Source: Rhizobium laguerreae (GTDB taxonomy: Bacteria; Pseudomonadota; Alphaproteobacteria; Rhizobiales; Rhizobiaceae). Taken from it: a stretch of 64,000 nt of DNA. The stretch spans positions 107,805 to 171,804 of the forward strand of contig NZ_MRDM01000015.1 in the NCBI RefSeq assembly GCF_002008165.1, given 5' to 3'. Both the position numbers and the translations under genes were made by a program. Below, one piece after another: positions 54,104 through 63,725 of this stretch; position 1 is the first letter of the stretch; each line of letters opens with the position of its first letter. Below the pieces are notes generated by a model. That model ran no database searches, was not told the DNA's origin, and saw nothing but the letters and a program-made list of their open reading frames with translations.

Positions 54104-54996
54104 ATCTTGCGCAACTCCACACCGGAAAACAGCCCCTGCGGACGCATGGCGAGAACGATAGCCATCACTGCATAGATGCTGAACACTTCGACTTCGGGCC
54201 AGTAGTGGACCGCAAGTGAGCGGACGAAGCCGACGATCAGGGCACCGACAATGGTGCCAGGAATCGATCCAAGCCCCCCGATCACCACCGCGGCGAACAT
54301 CATGACGACCACTTCGACGCCCATGCCCGGCGCCACGGAGATGGTCGGCGCTGTGAAGGCGCCGCCGAGTGCGGCGAGGATCGAGCCGGCCACAAAGGCC
54401 GACACTTTCCAACGGCTGACATTGATGCCCATCGCCTGCGATACTTCCGGATCATGAATGACGGCGCGCAGCATCTTCCCCTTGGCAGTGAATTGCAGAA
54501 ACCACGTGAGGAAACCACCACTGACGATCGCCACGACGACGATAATGAGGTTGTAGGTCGGATACACAAGGGGGCCGAGATAGACGTTGCCGAAAGTCCA
54601 CACCGGGTCGGAGGCTATCCATGGATCGACACCCCAGATGAGCTTCACCACGTCTTCCAGAATGAGGAAGAGCGCGTAGGTTACCAGCAGCAGCACGATG
54701 GGATCGCGCCCCGTGAAGAAGCGCAGGACGCCCCGTTCGACGACGAGGCCGACAATCGTACCGGCGATCAGCGCCGCGACAATCATGACCGGAATGCTTC
54801 CAGCGGGCGGCAGGCCCTGGGCGAACCACCAACCCAGCAAAGTCACCGACATGTAGGCGCCGATGGCATAGAACGTGCCATGGGCCATGTTTAGGATCTT
54901 CATCACGCCGTAGATCAGCGTCAGGCCGACTGCGATGATGAAGAGCCATGCGGAATACAGAATGCCGTCAATAATAGCGCCTAGAAACGCGTTCAT
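54100..54996 (-). CDS. livH: Branched-chain-type ABC transporter permease LivH
   Basis: A 298-residue permease. LTLIYGVMKILNMAHGTFYA is the LivH N-terminal motif; AVVIGGLGSIPGTIVGALIVG is the conserved C-terminal loop. The start at 54996 (MNAFLGAI) is favoured over one 12 codons upstream. It is about 140 bases downstream of the binding-protein gene, and the gap can form hairpins that may raise binding-protein expression. Confidence 0.92.
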   Translation of the reverse strand: MNAFLGAIIDGILYSAWLFIIAVGLTLIYGVMKILNMAHGTFYAIGAYMSVTLLGWWFAQGLPPAGSIPVMIVAALIAGTIVGLVVERGVLRFFTGRDPIVLLLVTYALFLILEDVVKLIWGVDPWIASDPVWTFGNVYLGPLVYPTYNLIIVVVAIVSGGFLTWFLQFTAKGKMLRAVIHDPEVSQAMGINVSRWKVSAFVAGSILAALGGAFTAPTISVAPGMGVEVVVMMFAAVVIGGLGSIPGTIVGALIVGFVRSLAVHYWPEVEVFSIYAVMAIVLAMRPQGLFSGVELRKI

Positions 54997-55135
54997 GTCA
55001 CACACCATTTCGAAACAAGGGGCGGGATTCATCTTTCGGTGCCAGCGTGGCGCGCGACGGGTGAAAACCGCTTAAAAGGGATTGCGACGCCAAACGCGCC
55101 GGGAAACCCCCGCGTGCGATGCCGCGGTGAATAGA

Positions 55136-56410
55136 TCACTTGAGCTTATTCTTGATCCACTCATGGCTGGTCATGCCTTCCGGTGGGTTCACCCTTTCCG
55201 GGGCGTAACGGATCACATCGACGAAGGTGAGCTTGCCATCGACGGTTTTGGTGCGGCCATAGACCATTTCCTGCACAGCCTGGTTGCCCTTGCCCAAAGA
55301 CATCTTCACTTCGCCCGAGGGACCCTGGAAGGTGGCGCCCTTGAGAGCAGCGGCGATCTCCTCGGTAGTCGGCGTCTTGGCGGTGTCGCCGCCCTGTGCC
55401 TTCTCATAAGCGAACTTCGCCGCAAAAAGCGTCTGCACCATGTGGTAGGACGGATAGCTGGGTGGCGTGGCGGACTTGGCGTTGTAAGCGGCCTTGAACC
55501 AGTCGTTATAAGCGTTCTCCGGTGCAAAGATACCGTTTGGACCGCGGGCGCCGATGATGGTGCCATCTGGGATTTGTTTGGCCTGGCGATGGATCGCCGT
55601 TTCGCCTGCCGTCAGAACGACAGTGGCGTTTTTGAATAGGTCGCGCGGCGCTCCCTGAAGCACGAGACCTTCAAGGTCGCCACCCCAGAAGCTCGAATGA
55701 ATGATATCGGGTTTGCTGCCGAGAATTGCGGAAATTTCGGTATTGTACTGACCGGCACCGAGCTTCGGCATCTGCGAGGTCGTCAGCGTCACTTCGGGGC
55801 GAAGGCTCTTCAGTGTGCCCTCGAAGTCGTTCCAGGCGTCCTGACCCCAGGCGTAGTTCTGGTTGATGCCGGCGTAGGTGTTGAATTTCTTGACTGTCTC
55901 GTTGACGTAGAGTGCGGCACCGGCGTTGTCCATCGTCGCGGTTGCAACGGGGCGGAATACATATTCGTAGTCAGCTTCCTCGAAGATGCGCGGCGTGCCG
56001 CAATCGAAGAGAAGTGTCATGGTCTTCAGTTCTTCGGCAACAGGCGCGACCGCAAGACAATCGCCCGAGGACGTGTAGCCTACGATCATGTCTACGCCCT
56101 GCTGTTCGACGAGGTTGCGTAGTTCGGAAACCTGCTTGGTGGTGCCACCGGCCTCGTCGATGACGACGAGTTCGATCGGACGGCCGCCGAAGCCGACCTT
56201 GTCATACGGCGCCGGGAGCTTGCCACCGGCATTGACCTGCTCGGCGAAGACTTCGGCGGCAATCTTTGCGGGTATGCCGAAGGGACCGGCCGGTGCGCCG
56301 GACAGGAACGTCACGACACCAATCGTGAAGGGCTTTGACTCCTGAGCCAAGAGGCCAGCGGGGGCGGACAGAAAGATCGCTGCAATGGTCAGAGACCACG
56401 ACTTTTTCAT
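55136..56410 (-). CDS. Branched-chain-type ABC transporter substrate-binding protein
   Basis: A 424-residue periplasmic protein (Leu/Ile/Val-binding fold). Signal peptide MKKSWSLTIAAIFLSAPAGL (cleavage near AQE), then FTIGVVTFLSGAPAGPFGIP, VDMIVGYTSSGDCLAV and VFRPVATATMDNAGAALYV. GAGGAGGAAATCT sits just upstream of the start. It leads the minus-strand liv operon. An IclR-type palindrome lies about 100 bases upstream, like that before blcA, so the ligand could be related to gamma-hydroxybutyrate or its precursors. That link is inference. Confidence 0.92.
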   Translation of the reverse strand: MKKSWSLTIAAIFLSAPAGLLAQESKPFTIGVVTFLSGAPAGPFGIPAKIAAEVFAEQVNAGGKLPAPYDKVGFGGRPIELVVIDEAGGTTKQVSELRNLVEQQGVDMIVGYTSSGDCLAVAPVAEELKTMTLLFDCGTPRIFEEADYEYVFRPVATATMDNAGAALYVNETVKKFNTYAGINQNYAWGQDAWNDFEGTLKSLRPEVTLTTSQMPKLGAGQYNTEISAILGSKPDIIHSSFWGGDLEGLVLQGAPRDLFKNATVVLTAGETAIHRQAKQIPDGTIIGARGPNGIFAPENAYNDWFKAAYNAKSATPPSYPSYHMVQTLFAAKFAYEKAQGGDTAKTPTTEEIAAALKGATFQGPSGEVKMSLGKGNQAVQEMVYGRTKTVDGKLTFVDVIRYAPERVNPPEGMTSHEWIKNKLK

Positions 56411-56509
56411 AGATTTCCTCCTCTACGGCAATTGCCGGATCTGATGCAAAGACACATGCCCTTGCGGTGTAGGCCGAAGCGTCCTCTCACGCTGCGGTGG
56501 CGCAACATA

Positions 56510-56525
56510 GTTCAATATATTGAAC
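56510..56525. promoter_or_regulatory. Perfect palindrome, probable IclR/BlcR-type operator
   Basis: GTTCAATATATTGAAC is a perfect 16-base palindrome, followed at once by another half site (GTAGTTCAATAC). It lies about 100 bases upstream of the liv binding-protein gene and closely matches the site before blcA. Confidence 0.75.
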
Positions 56526-56992
56526 GTAGTTCAATACTGTGTATAGTAAAAACTGCAACCAGCGTCAAGATGCTGGAACAACTGTCCAGCCAACAAGCGA
56601 GTACAAGCCGCGGCGCAAACTGTTCCGAAAGGGAAAAAGAACCGTAAGGCGCACGAAGAATCACTGAATATGAGGACGGCTTCTCGTGAATTCCCCAAGA
56701 GCTCGGTTCTGGCAAAGCTTTCATCAACAAGTCGACGTGGAGAAGATTTTCGTTAGCCTGCTTATGCAGCTATTCTCGACTGAAGCGGGAAACCGCGACA
56801 TCGATCACCCGACGGTCACACGTCGATATCGCATCGGATTGATTGTGAGCCCAGATGAAAGATTTTTGCAGCCCTTCGGTTCGAGGCTGGGACTGCGTTG
56901 GGGTCAAGGAACAGACGCGCTGCCCAAACGGAGCCAACCCCACCAGGTCTCCCTCGGTCGGCAATGAATTTCCGCCCTCGCCAAATGCTACG
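56526..56992. other. Intergenic region between the liv operon and blcR
   Basis: About 470 bases without a supported gene. Confidence 0.45.
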
Positions 56993-57829
56993 CTATCCTT
57001 CGTCACGGAAGAGTGATGAGCTGTTATGCCCCAATTGCTCAGAAAGAATGGCGGCTGATCTGCGCATCGTCTCTCCGAGTGACTCGATAAGCACCGGAGT
57101 TGTTTCGCTTTCCAGAAGGCTGATGGCAATGCCGGCAACCGCGCATCTCGTATGATCTCGCACAGCGGTGCCGATGCAAATCATCCCTTCGCGAACCTGA
57201 CCGTTATCGATCGAAAAACCGCGCGTACGGATGTCAGCCAGCTCCTGCCTTAGCAAGCCAAGATTTTTGACGCTTCTGGAGGTGATGGGCGGAGGAAAGT
57301 TTGCGCTGAACAGCGCCTCGAGTTTATCTTCCGGCATTTCGGAAAGCAGCATTTTGCCGGTCGCGGTAAAGGTGGCAGGAAGACGCATTCCAATCCGGAA
57401 AGTATGCCCCAGGGGCTGGTCGGAATTTCGGCAATCAATATAGACGACCTCGTCACGGTCAAGAGTTGTCAATGTGACGGTGTAAGGCGACAATGTGGTA
57501 TCGGAAGCGAAATAATTTCGGAAAATCGAGACGATGTCCATCTCGGACAGAAAGCCGTGCGCCCAGCGCATAGGATGCGGGCCGAGGCGGTACGTGCCGT
57601 CCTGTTTGCGAACGAGCAGGCCGAGCTCTACCATGACACCAAGTAGCCCGTGCGCCGTACTCTTCGGCAACGACATCGCCCGTGTGATGTCGGCGGCCGA
57701 CATTGCGCCGCCAGAATTGGTGACAAGATCGAGGATCGAAACCGCGCGCCTGAGAGCCGGAACAGAATCGACGGATTTGCCGATCGCAGTGTCTTCCACT
57801 GCGGCGCGTCTTGTACTTGACACTTCCAA
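56993..57829 (-). CDS. blcR: IclR-family repressor BlcR (AttJ)
   Basis: A 278-residue regulator. The winged HTH is SILDLVTNSGGAMSAADITR, then AMSLPKSTAHGLLGVMVELG; the effector domain has GMRLPATFTATGKMLLSEMP and DNGQVREGMICIGTAVRD. It is divergent from blcABC, the same arrangement as the Agrobacterium attJ-attKLM locus, where the repressor is released by gamma-butyrolactone, GHB or succinate semialdehyde. The intergenic palindrome is its expected operator. Confidence 0.88.
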   Translation of the reverse strand: MEVSSTRRAAVEDTAIGKSVDSVPALRRAVSILDLVTNSGGAMSAADITRAMSLPKSTAHGLLGVMVELGLLVRKQDGTYRLGPHPMRWAHGFLSEMDIVSIFRNYFASDTTLSPYTVTLTTLDRDEVVYIDCRNSDQPLGHTFRIGMRLPATFTATGKMLLSEMPEDKLEALFSANFPPPITSRSVKNLGLLRQELADIRTRGFSIDNGQVREGMICIGTAVRDHTRCAVAGIAISLLESETTPVLIESLGETMRRSAAILSEQLGHNSSSLFRDEG

Positions 57830-57846
57830 TACCTCCTGTCAGGCTA

Positions 57847-57881
57847 GTTCAATATAACGATAGTGGTTCAATTAAATGAAC
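57847..57881. promoter_or_regulatory. Probable BlcR operator
   Basis: GTTCAATTAAATGAAC (57866-57881) is a near-palindrome, with a half site GTTCAATATAAC at 57847-57858. It lies between blcR and blcA, where a repressor could control both. Confidence 0.75.
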
Positions 57882-57900
57882 TGTATGCTTGGAGGAGATC

Positions 57901-59352
57901 ATGGTCAATCTAAAAAAAACGGAACTCCTGCGCGATCGATGCCTGATAGATGGCAAATGGGTTGCCGGCTCTCAGAACAACATCGCCGTCAAGAACCCAG
58001 CGACGGGGGAGATTGTCGGCACCGTTCCTTCACTGGAGGCGGGAGATGTTGAGCAGGCGGTCGTAGCGGCCGAAGTTGCCTTCCGTTCGTGGAGCGCGCT
58101 TGCAGCGAAGGAAAGAGCGGCCGTCCTGCTCCGCTGGTTCTATCTGATAATAGAAAACGCGGACGATCTGGCCGCGCTGATGACGGCTGAACAGGGCAAG
58201 CCGCTGTCCGAAGCCAGGGGGGAAATGCTTTACGCCGCCTCCTTTATCGAATGGTTTGCCGAGGAGGCAAAGAGGGTCTATGGGGACATCATACCCGCAC
58301 CAACCACCGACAAGCGCATCCTGGTTTTCAAGCAGCCGATCGGTGTCTGCGCCGCAATCACGCCGTGGAACTTCCCGGCAGCAATGATCACACGCAAGGC
58401 GGCGCCTGCGCTGGCTGCCGGTTGCACCATGGTGGTTAAGCCGGCCGAGCAGACACCCCTCACGGCGCTGGCTCTCGGCGTACTAGCCGAACAGGCGGGT
58501 ATTCCCGCCGGCGTTTTCCAGATTGTGACAGGAAAATCACGCGAGATCGGCAAGGTGCTGACGGAAAGCGACATAGTCAAAAAACTGTCTTTCACCGGGT
58601 CGACCGAGGTGGGGCGAATTCTCATGGCGCAGTCTGCGCCGACGATAAAGAAACTGTCCATGGAGCTCGGCGGCAACGCACCCTTCATCGTTTTCGACGA
58701 CGCCGACCTCGATGCCGCCGTCGACGGTGCCGTCGCGTCGAAATACCGTAATGCTGGTCAGACCTGTGTCTGCACAAACCGTATCTACGTGCAGTCGGGT
58801 GTTTACGATGTCTTCGCTGAAAAGCTTGCGGCGAAGGTTTCTGCGCTGAAAGTCGGTGAAGGCACGCAGGTGGATGTAACAATTGGACCGCTGATTGATG
58901 CTGAGGCCATCGCCAAGATCGAGGACCATATTAGCGATGCGATCGGGAAGGGCGCGAAAGTGGTCGTAGGTGGCAAGCGACACAGCCTCGGCGGGAGATT
59001 CTTCGAACCGACTGTCCTGACAGGAGCGACACAAGCGATGAAGATCGCCCGCGAGGAGACCTTCGGGCCAGTCGCGCCTCTCTTCCGCTTTGAGACAGAG
59101 GAAGAGGCGCTCGCTATGGCCAACGACACGGAATTCGGATTGGCTGCCTATTTTTATACTGAAAACATCCGCCGGACATGGCGAGTGGCCGAAGCGCTGG
59201 AATACGGCATGGTGGGTCATAACACCGGTCAGATCTCGAACGAGGTGGCGCCATTTGGCGGCGTCAAGCAGTCCGGCCTCGGACGGGAAGGCTCCCGTTA
59301 CGGAATCGATGACTATCTGGAAATCAAATATCTGTGCTCGGCCATCGCGTAA
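57901..59352 (+). CDS. blcA: Succinate-semialdehyde dehydrogenase (BlcA/AttK)
   Basis: A 483-residue NAD(P)-dependent aldehyde dehydrogenase: AITPWNFPAAMITRKAAPAL, FTGSTEVG, catalytic Glu in MELGGNAPFIVFDDADLDAA and catalytic Cys in YRNAGQTCVCTNRIY, then EETFGPVAPLF. The start at 57901 follows GGAGGAG. It oxidises succinate semialdehyde to succinate, the last step of gamma-butyrolactone use. First gene of the blc operon. Confidence 0.92.
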   Translation: MVNLKKTELLRDRCLIDGKWVAGSQNNIAVKNPATGEIVGTVPSLEAGDVEQAVVAAEVAFRSWSALAAKERAAVLLRWFYLIIENADDLAALMTAEQGKPLSEARGEMLYAASFIEWFAEEAKRVYGDIIPAPTTDKRILVFKQPIGVCAAITPWNFPAAMITRKAAPALAAGCTMVVKPAEQTPLTALALGVLAEQAGIPAGVFQIVTGKSREIGKVLTESDIVKKLSFTGSTEVGRILMAQSAPTIKKLSMELGGNAPFIVFDDADLDAAVDGAVASKYRNAGQTCVCTNRIYVQSGVYDVFAEKLAAKVSALKVGEGTQVDVTIGPLIDAEAIAKIEDHISDAIGKGAKVVVGGKRHSLGGRFFEPTVLTGATQAMKIAREETFGPVAPLFRFETEEEALAMANDTEFGLAAYFYTENIRRTWRVAEALEYGMVGHNTGQISNEVAPFGGVKQSGLGREGSRYGIDDYLEIKYLCSAIA

Positions 59353-59377
59353 ACGGCTGACAATGAGGGAGGAGTTA

Positions 59378-60538
59378 ATGACGATCAATCCATTCGAATT
59401 TCGAACTGTCCCATCCATGGAGATGGCTTGGGGCGGAGCTAAACGAATAGGTCAAATCATCGCTGCGCGTTTCGCTGCGCGCAAGGTGCTTTTGGTCACC
59501 GACGCGGGCCTGGTGAAGGCTGGGATGATTGCACCCATTGCCGCCAGTCTGGAGGCGGCTGGTTTCAGTGTGGCGATTTTCGACAAGGTTGTGGCCGATC
59601 CACCGGAAAGCGTTTTGTATGGTTGTGTCGAGGAGGCGCGGCAAGTCGCAGCCGATATTGTCATTGGTCTCGGTGGTGGCTCGTCCTTGGACATAGCCAA
59701 GCTAGCGGCGGTGCTGCTATCATCAGAACAATCACTCGCCGATATGTATGGTGTCGGCAAAGTTCAGGGCGCGCGCTTCCCACTCGTTCTCGTTCCGACG
59801 ACGGCAGGCACAGGTTCCGAAGTTACCAATATTTCCATCATCACCACAGGCGAGACGACCAAGATGGGGGTCGTGTCGCCGGAGCTATACGCGGATTTCG
59901 TGCTGCTGGATGCAGAACTTACCGTCGGTTTGCCGCAGGTTCACACCGCCGCAACTGGTATCGATGCGATGGTGCACGCCATTGAAGCCTATACCAGCAA
60001 GCACAAGAAAAACCCGCTTTCGGATGCGTTGGCACGCGAAGCCCTGCGGCTGCTCGGCCGCAATCTTATTGCTGCCTGCAAGGAGCCTTCCAATCGGGAT
60101 GCTCGTGAAGGCATGCTTCTCGGTGCAACTCTTGCGGGCCAGGCCTTCTCCAACTCCCCGGTGGCTGCCGTCCACGCATTGGCCTATCCGTTGGGTGGAC
60201 ATTATCACATTCCGCATGGTCTTTCGAACGCTCTGATGCTCGGTCCAGTCCTTCGCTACAATGCGCAGGCAGCTGCCCCGCTTTACGCCGAGCTTGCCGA
60301 TGTGCTTGGCGTCACGGGAAGCGGCGACGCCACGGCCCGTTCGGAGTACTTTGTTGCCCATATGCAGGTGCTGATGGATGAAAGCGGCGCGCCGCGACGG
60401 CTTCGCGATGTCGGTGTAACCGACAACAGTCTCGCCATGCTCGCCGCAGACGCGATGAAACAAACCCGCCTTCTCGTCAACAATCCGGTCGAAGTCCGGG
60501 AAGAAGACGCGCTTGCCCTTTATCGGGAAGCCTTCTGA
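59378..60538 (+). CDS. blcB: Gamma-hydroxybutyrate dehydrogenase (BlcB/AttL), iron-dependent
   Basis: A 386-residue Fe-ADH with GLGGGSSLDIAKLAAVL, PTTAGTGSEVTNISI, the ligands in GIDAMVHAIEAY, VHALAYPLGGHYHIPHG, all complete. It oxidises GHB to succinate semialdehyde for BlcA. Preceded by GGGAGGAG. It is related to the two Fe-ADH copies of the polyester operons (shared KKNP.SD and SPVAAVHALAYP). Confidence 0.9.
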   Translation: MTINPFEFRTVPSMEMAWGGAKRIGQIIAARFAARKVLLVTDAGLVKAGMIAPIAASLEAAGFSVAIFDKVVADPPESVLYGCVEEARQVAADIVIGLGGGSSLDIAKLAAVLLSSEQSLADMYGVGKVQGARFPLVLVPTTAGTGSEVTNISIITTGETTKMGVVSPELYADFVLLDAELTVGLPQVHTAATGIDAMVHAIEAYTSKHKKNPLSDALAREALRLLGRNLIAACKEPSNRDAREGMLLGATLAGQAFSNSPVAAVHALAYPLGGHYHIPHGLSNALMLGPVLRYNAQAAAPLYAELADVLGVTGSGDATARSEYFVAHMQVLMDESGAPRRLRDVGVTDNSLAMLAADAMKQTRLLVNNPVEVREEDALALYREAF

Positions 60539-60586
60539 AGCTTTCCGCAGAAATTCACCGTTCAAATCACCGCGGGAGGATCCAAC

Positions 60587-61378
60587 GTGACGGATATCAG
60601 ACTTTACATGCTTCAGTCCGGCACCCTGAAATGCAAGGTGCACAACATCAAAATGAATCAGGGAAATGGCGCTGATTACGAAATCCCGGTTCCCTTTTAC
60701 CTCATCACCCATCCCGACGGTCACACGATCATCGACGGTGGCAACGCCATTGAAGTGGCAACGGACCCCCGCGGCCATTGGGGCGGTATTTGCGACGTGT
60801 ACTGGCCCGTTCTTGACAAGGACAAAGGCTGCGTCGATCAGGTCAAAGCTCTCGGCTTCGATCCGGCCGAGGTTAGATATGTCGTGCAGTCCCACCTGCA
60901 TCTCGACCATACCGGCGCGATCGGCCGCTTTCCGAATGCCACGCATATCGTGCAGAGGGCCGAATATGAATATGCCTTCACGCCCGACTGGTTTGCCGGT
61001 GGCGGCTATATCCGCAAAGATTTCGATCGCCCGGGTCTGAAATGGCAGTTTTTGAACGGCACTCAAGACGATTTTTATGATGTTTATGGCGACGGAACGC
61101 TGACGACGATCTTCAGTCCTGGCCATGCGATGGGCCATCAATCCTTTCTCGTCCGCCTTCCCAGCAGCGAACCGCTGCTTCTGACGATCGATGCCGCCTA
61201 CACACTCGACCATTGGGAAGAAAAGGCGCTGCCGGGCTTCCTCGCATCGACGGTGGATACTGTTCGCTCTGTACAGAAGCTGCGCACAATCGCGGAAAGG
61301 ACGGGGGCAAACGTCGTCACCGGTCACGACCCAGCTGCGTGGTCGACCTTCAAGAAGGCACCAGAGTATTACTCTTGA
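60587..61378 (+). CDS. blcC: N-acyl-homoserine lactonase / gamma-lactonase (BlcC/AttM)
   Basis: A 263-residue metallo-beta-lactamase-fold enzyme with QSHLHLDHTGAIG, the dinuclear-zinc HxHxDH motif, and further ligands in FSPGHAMGHQSFLV, TIDAAY and GHDPAAWS. It opens gamma-butyrolactone to GHB and in relatives also cleaves quorum-sensing acyl-homoserine lactones. AGGAGG precedes the start. Third gene of the operon. It links nutrient use with quenching of quorum signals. Confidence 0.92.
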   Translation: MTDIRLYMLQSGTLKCKVHNIKMNQGNGADYEIPVPFYLITHPDGHTIIDGGNAIEVATDPRGHWGGICDVYWPVLDKDKGCVDQVKALGFDPAEVRYVVQSHLHLDHTGAIGRFPNATHIVQRAEYEYAFTPDWFAGGGYIRKDFDRPGLKWQFLNGTQDDFYDVYGDGTLTTIFSPGHAMGHQSFLVRLPSSEPLLLTIDAAYTLDHWEEKALPGFLASTVDTVRSVQKLRTIAERTGANVVTGHDPAAWSTFKKAPEYYS

Positions 61379-61545
61379 GAAGTCGCCGCGGTCTGGCGGC
61401 GACATGATCCCACAGGGGCGAATAAGCCCCTTAGAAGCTGAGAAGTTTTGACCTGGATCAATGTGAAATCCAGTGACTAGGATACGGCTTTGGAAGGCTG
61501 AGGCCACCGCTTTGTTTCGTTGGTAATCCGACCAAGGAGAAGTAA

Positions 61546-62721
61546 ATGCGTCTGAAAATACTCATCACTATTGCCATGATGGCCGGCCCTGCATTGGCGT
61601 ACGAGCCATTGGTTGAAAAGCGGGAATTTACCCTGAAAAACTTCGTAACACGTGGAGGCAGGACGGTTCCCGAAATGCGGCTGGGGTATGAAACTTATGG
61701 CACGCTGAACGACGCCAAGGATAATGCCATCCTGATTCCGCATTATTTCAGCGGAAACAGTCACGCGGCGGGAAAATATAAGGAGGCGGATGTAAGCGCT
61801 GGCTATTGGGATGCGATCATAGGGTCCGGCAAGCCCGTTGATACGGATAAATACTTTGTTGTGTCGGTCGACACACCCGTCAATCTCGGTGCCAACGATC
61901 CGAATGTCATCACCACCGGCCCGGCGACGACCAATCCCAAAACAGGAAAGCCTTGGGGTATGGATTTCCCGATCATGACAATCGGCGATTTCGTTGATAC
62001 GCAGAAAGGGCTGATGGAGCAACTGGGGATTGGGAAATGGCATGCTGTCATGGGCGCCTCCATGGGAGGGCTGCAAAGCTATGAATGGGCAGCACGCTAT
62101 CCCGACAAGTTGGAGCGGGTGATTCCGGTCATTTCCTCTGGTTGGGCAGACGCGAACCTTATCGCGTGGCTGGACGTATGGGCGTCGCCGATCAAACTGG
62201 ATCCAAACTGGAACGGTGGAGATTATTACACAGGCCAGGCGCCGAATGCAGGGCTGGCTCAAGCGATGAAGACTTTAACGTTGCAGGCAAATTCGGCAGA
62301 ATGGACCGACGGTACATTTGGGCGTGACTGGGCCAGCGAAGGTGCGGATCCCGGGCAGAGTTGGGCGAATGATTATAAGGTTGTCACGAAGCTGAACGAG
62401 GCGGGCGCAGCACGAGTAGCCCAGTCAGATGCGAACCATTTCCTTTATCTCGCGCGCGCCAATCAGCTGTTCGTCGCTGGACAGCCCAAAGACAGCCTCT
62501 ACAAAGGGCTTCTGAATATCGATGTGCCCGTGATGCTGATCTATACCGATGAAGACCTCATCTTTCCTGGAGATGCCGTGCGCGGGACAGGAACGATTAT
62601 TAAATCAGACGGTACGCCGGTCGAATTCGTGGAACTGGAAGGTACGCGAGGACATATGGATGGCTTGTTGAGCATTGCTCAGGCGGGAGAGCGAATTCGA
62701 GCATTCCTTGAGGCCAAATAG
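61546..62721 (+). CDS. Exported alpha/beta hydrolase of the MetX (homoserine O-acetyltransferase-like) family
   Basis: A 391-residue protein with a signal peptide (MRLKILITIAMMAGPALAYE). MetX-like blocks are MRLGYETYGTLND, HYFSGNSHA, GASMGGLQSYEWAARYPD (Ser nucleophile), YTDEDLIFPGD (Asp) and GTRGHMDGL (His). The true biosynthetic enzyme is cytoplasmic; the signal peptide shows this one works in the periplasm, so it is probably an esterase or acyltransferase of other substrates. AAGGAGAAGTA precedes the start. It lies 167 bases after blcC, outside the known blc operon. Confidence 0.8.
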   Translation: MRLKILITIAMMAGPALAYEPLVEKREFTLKNFVTRGGRTVPEMRLGYETYGTLNDAKDNAILIPHYFSGNSHAAGKYKEADVSAGYWDAIIGSGKPVDTDKYFVVSVDTPVNLGANDPNVITTGPATTNPKTGKPWGMDFPIMTIGDFVDTQKGLMEQLGIGKWHAVMGASMGGLQSYEWAARYPDKLERVIPVISSGWADANLIAWLDVWASPIKLDPNWNGGDYYTGQAPNAGLAQAMKTLTLQANSAEWTDGTFGRDWASEGADPGQSWANDYKVVTKLNEAGAARVAQSDANHFLYLARANQLFVAGQPKDSLYKGLLNIDVPVMLIYTDEDLIFPGDAVRGTGTIIKSDGTPVEFVELEGTRGHMDGLLSIAQAGERIRAFLEAK

Positions 62722-62880
62722 GAGCGGGCTGGCCCTCCCTTTGCTTAAGGCGAGGCAGCAGACGCTGCCGTGCTCGAGGCGGTGTTCGGCCACACCCACC
62801 GTCCTCGGACTCCCTAAGAATATAGCGGCCTCCGGCAAGTCCAAGATAGCCGAGCCGGTCCGCTATGCTTTTACTCGCCG

Positions 62881-62983
62881 CGAGGCGTCGTCGAGAACGA
62901 TGAGCGGCGCGTTTCCTGCAAGCCCGGCGCCGAGTTTCATGATCTCGTTGGCCCTGGGACATCAGGACCTTGCCGGCTGACTG
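62881..62983 (-). pseudogene. Possible fragment of an aldehyde dehydrogenase gene
   Basis: On the minus strand AGKVLMSQ and, in another frame, GNAPLIVLDDAS resemble the succinate-semialdehyde dehydrogenase segment around the catalytic Glu (compare GRILMAQS and GNAPFIVFDDAD in blcA). About 35 codons, with a frame change. Confidence 0.4.
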
Positions 62984-63188
62984 ATAAATTCGCTAGCGTC
63001 GCTGTTGCGAGTGATCAAAACGTGGTTATGAAATCCGGCACTGTTTTTGACCCGCCACGGGTATTTTCTCGAAATGTACCCGTGTCTCCCTGTACGTACG
63101 CGTTTTGCAAACATTGCGGCGTTCAAGGCGCTTCCTTGGATCGAGCGTGCCTCTAACCAGCAAATTGCGCATGAACAAAAGTGCCGAG

Positions 63189-63725
63189 ATGAACCAGAAA
63201 AAAATCTATACCATTGCGGAAGCTGCACGTATTGCGGGATCTACTACATCGACGCTTCGGCTTTGGGAGAAGGAGGGTCTCGTTGTACCGGATCGCTCAA
63301 AAAAGGGCCACCGGCGGTACGACGCTGACCACATTACGCAGTTAAAGCGAATCGCATCGCGCAGAGCAGGCGGACGACTCACCATCGCGGGGATCCGCGA
63401 AGATCTCGGGAACACTTCACCAGAAGCGGGCACGCCTCGGGACGCGAGTGATGCCACTCCGGAAATGAAGAAGCTGGACCAGTTCGAAGACGAAAACGCC
63501 CGGTTGAAACGGATGGTCCTAAGCGAGATGTCGGCGATCCGCGAAATCGTCGAAGTCGAGGCGTCTTCGCCAGAAGCGGACACGCCTTGGGACGTGAGTG
63601 ATGCCAGTTCGGAAATGAAGAAGCTGAGGCAGTTCGAAGACGAAAACGCCCTGTTGAAACGAACATTCGCAGATCTGGCGCTGGTCCGCGAGATGTTGCA
63701 GGAGGTCATGCGGCGAAAGCTCTAA
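63189..63725 (+). CDS. MerR-type regulator fused to duplicated IS3-OrfA-like coiled coils
   Basis: About 178 residues. The N-terminal 65 residues form a MerR-type winged helix (YTIAEAARIAGSTTSTLRLW, EKEGLVVPDRSKKGHRRY, LKRIASRRAGGRLTIAGIRE). The rest is two similar blocks: SPEAGTPRDASDATPEMKKL + DQFEDENARLKRMV, and SPEADTPWDVSDASSEMKKL + RQFEDENALLKRTF. The second ends ALVREMLQEVMRRKL, like the C-terminus of IS3 OrfA proteins. Downstream bases continue into an orfB-like start. Start uncertain (63171 is an alternative). An unusual chimera; DNA binding by the MerR part is plausible. Confidence 0.6.
   Translation: MNQKKIYTIAEAARIAGSTTSTLRLWEKEGLVVPDRSKKGHRRYDADHITQLKRIASRRAGGRLTIAGIREDLGNTSPEAGTPRDASDATPEMKKLDQFEDENARLKRMVLSEMSAIREIVEVEASSPEADTPWDVSDASSEMKKLRQFEDENALLKRTFADLALVREMLQEVMRRKL

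Noticed and set aside
53144..54412. A 422-residue livM
   Set aside because: The first 103 residues are out-of-frame livH; the ATG at 54103 with the usual overlap gives a normal LivM.
59885..61507. 540-codon open frame antisense to blcB and blcC
   Set aside because: It is the complement of two well-supported genes and its composition is typical of a shadow frame in GC-rich DNA.
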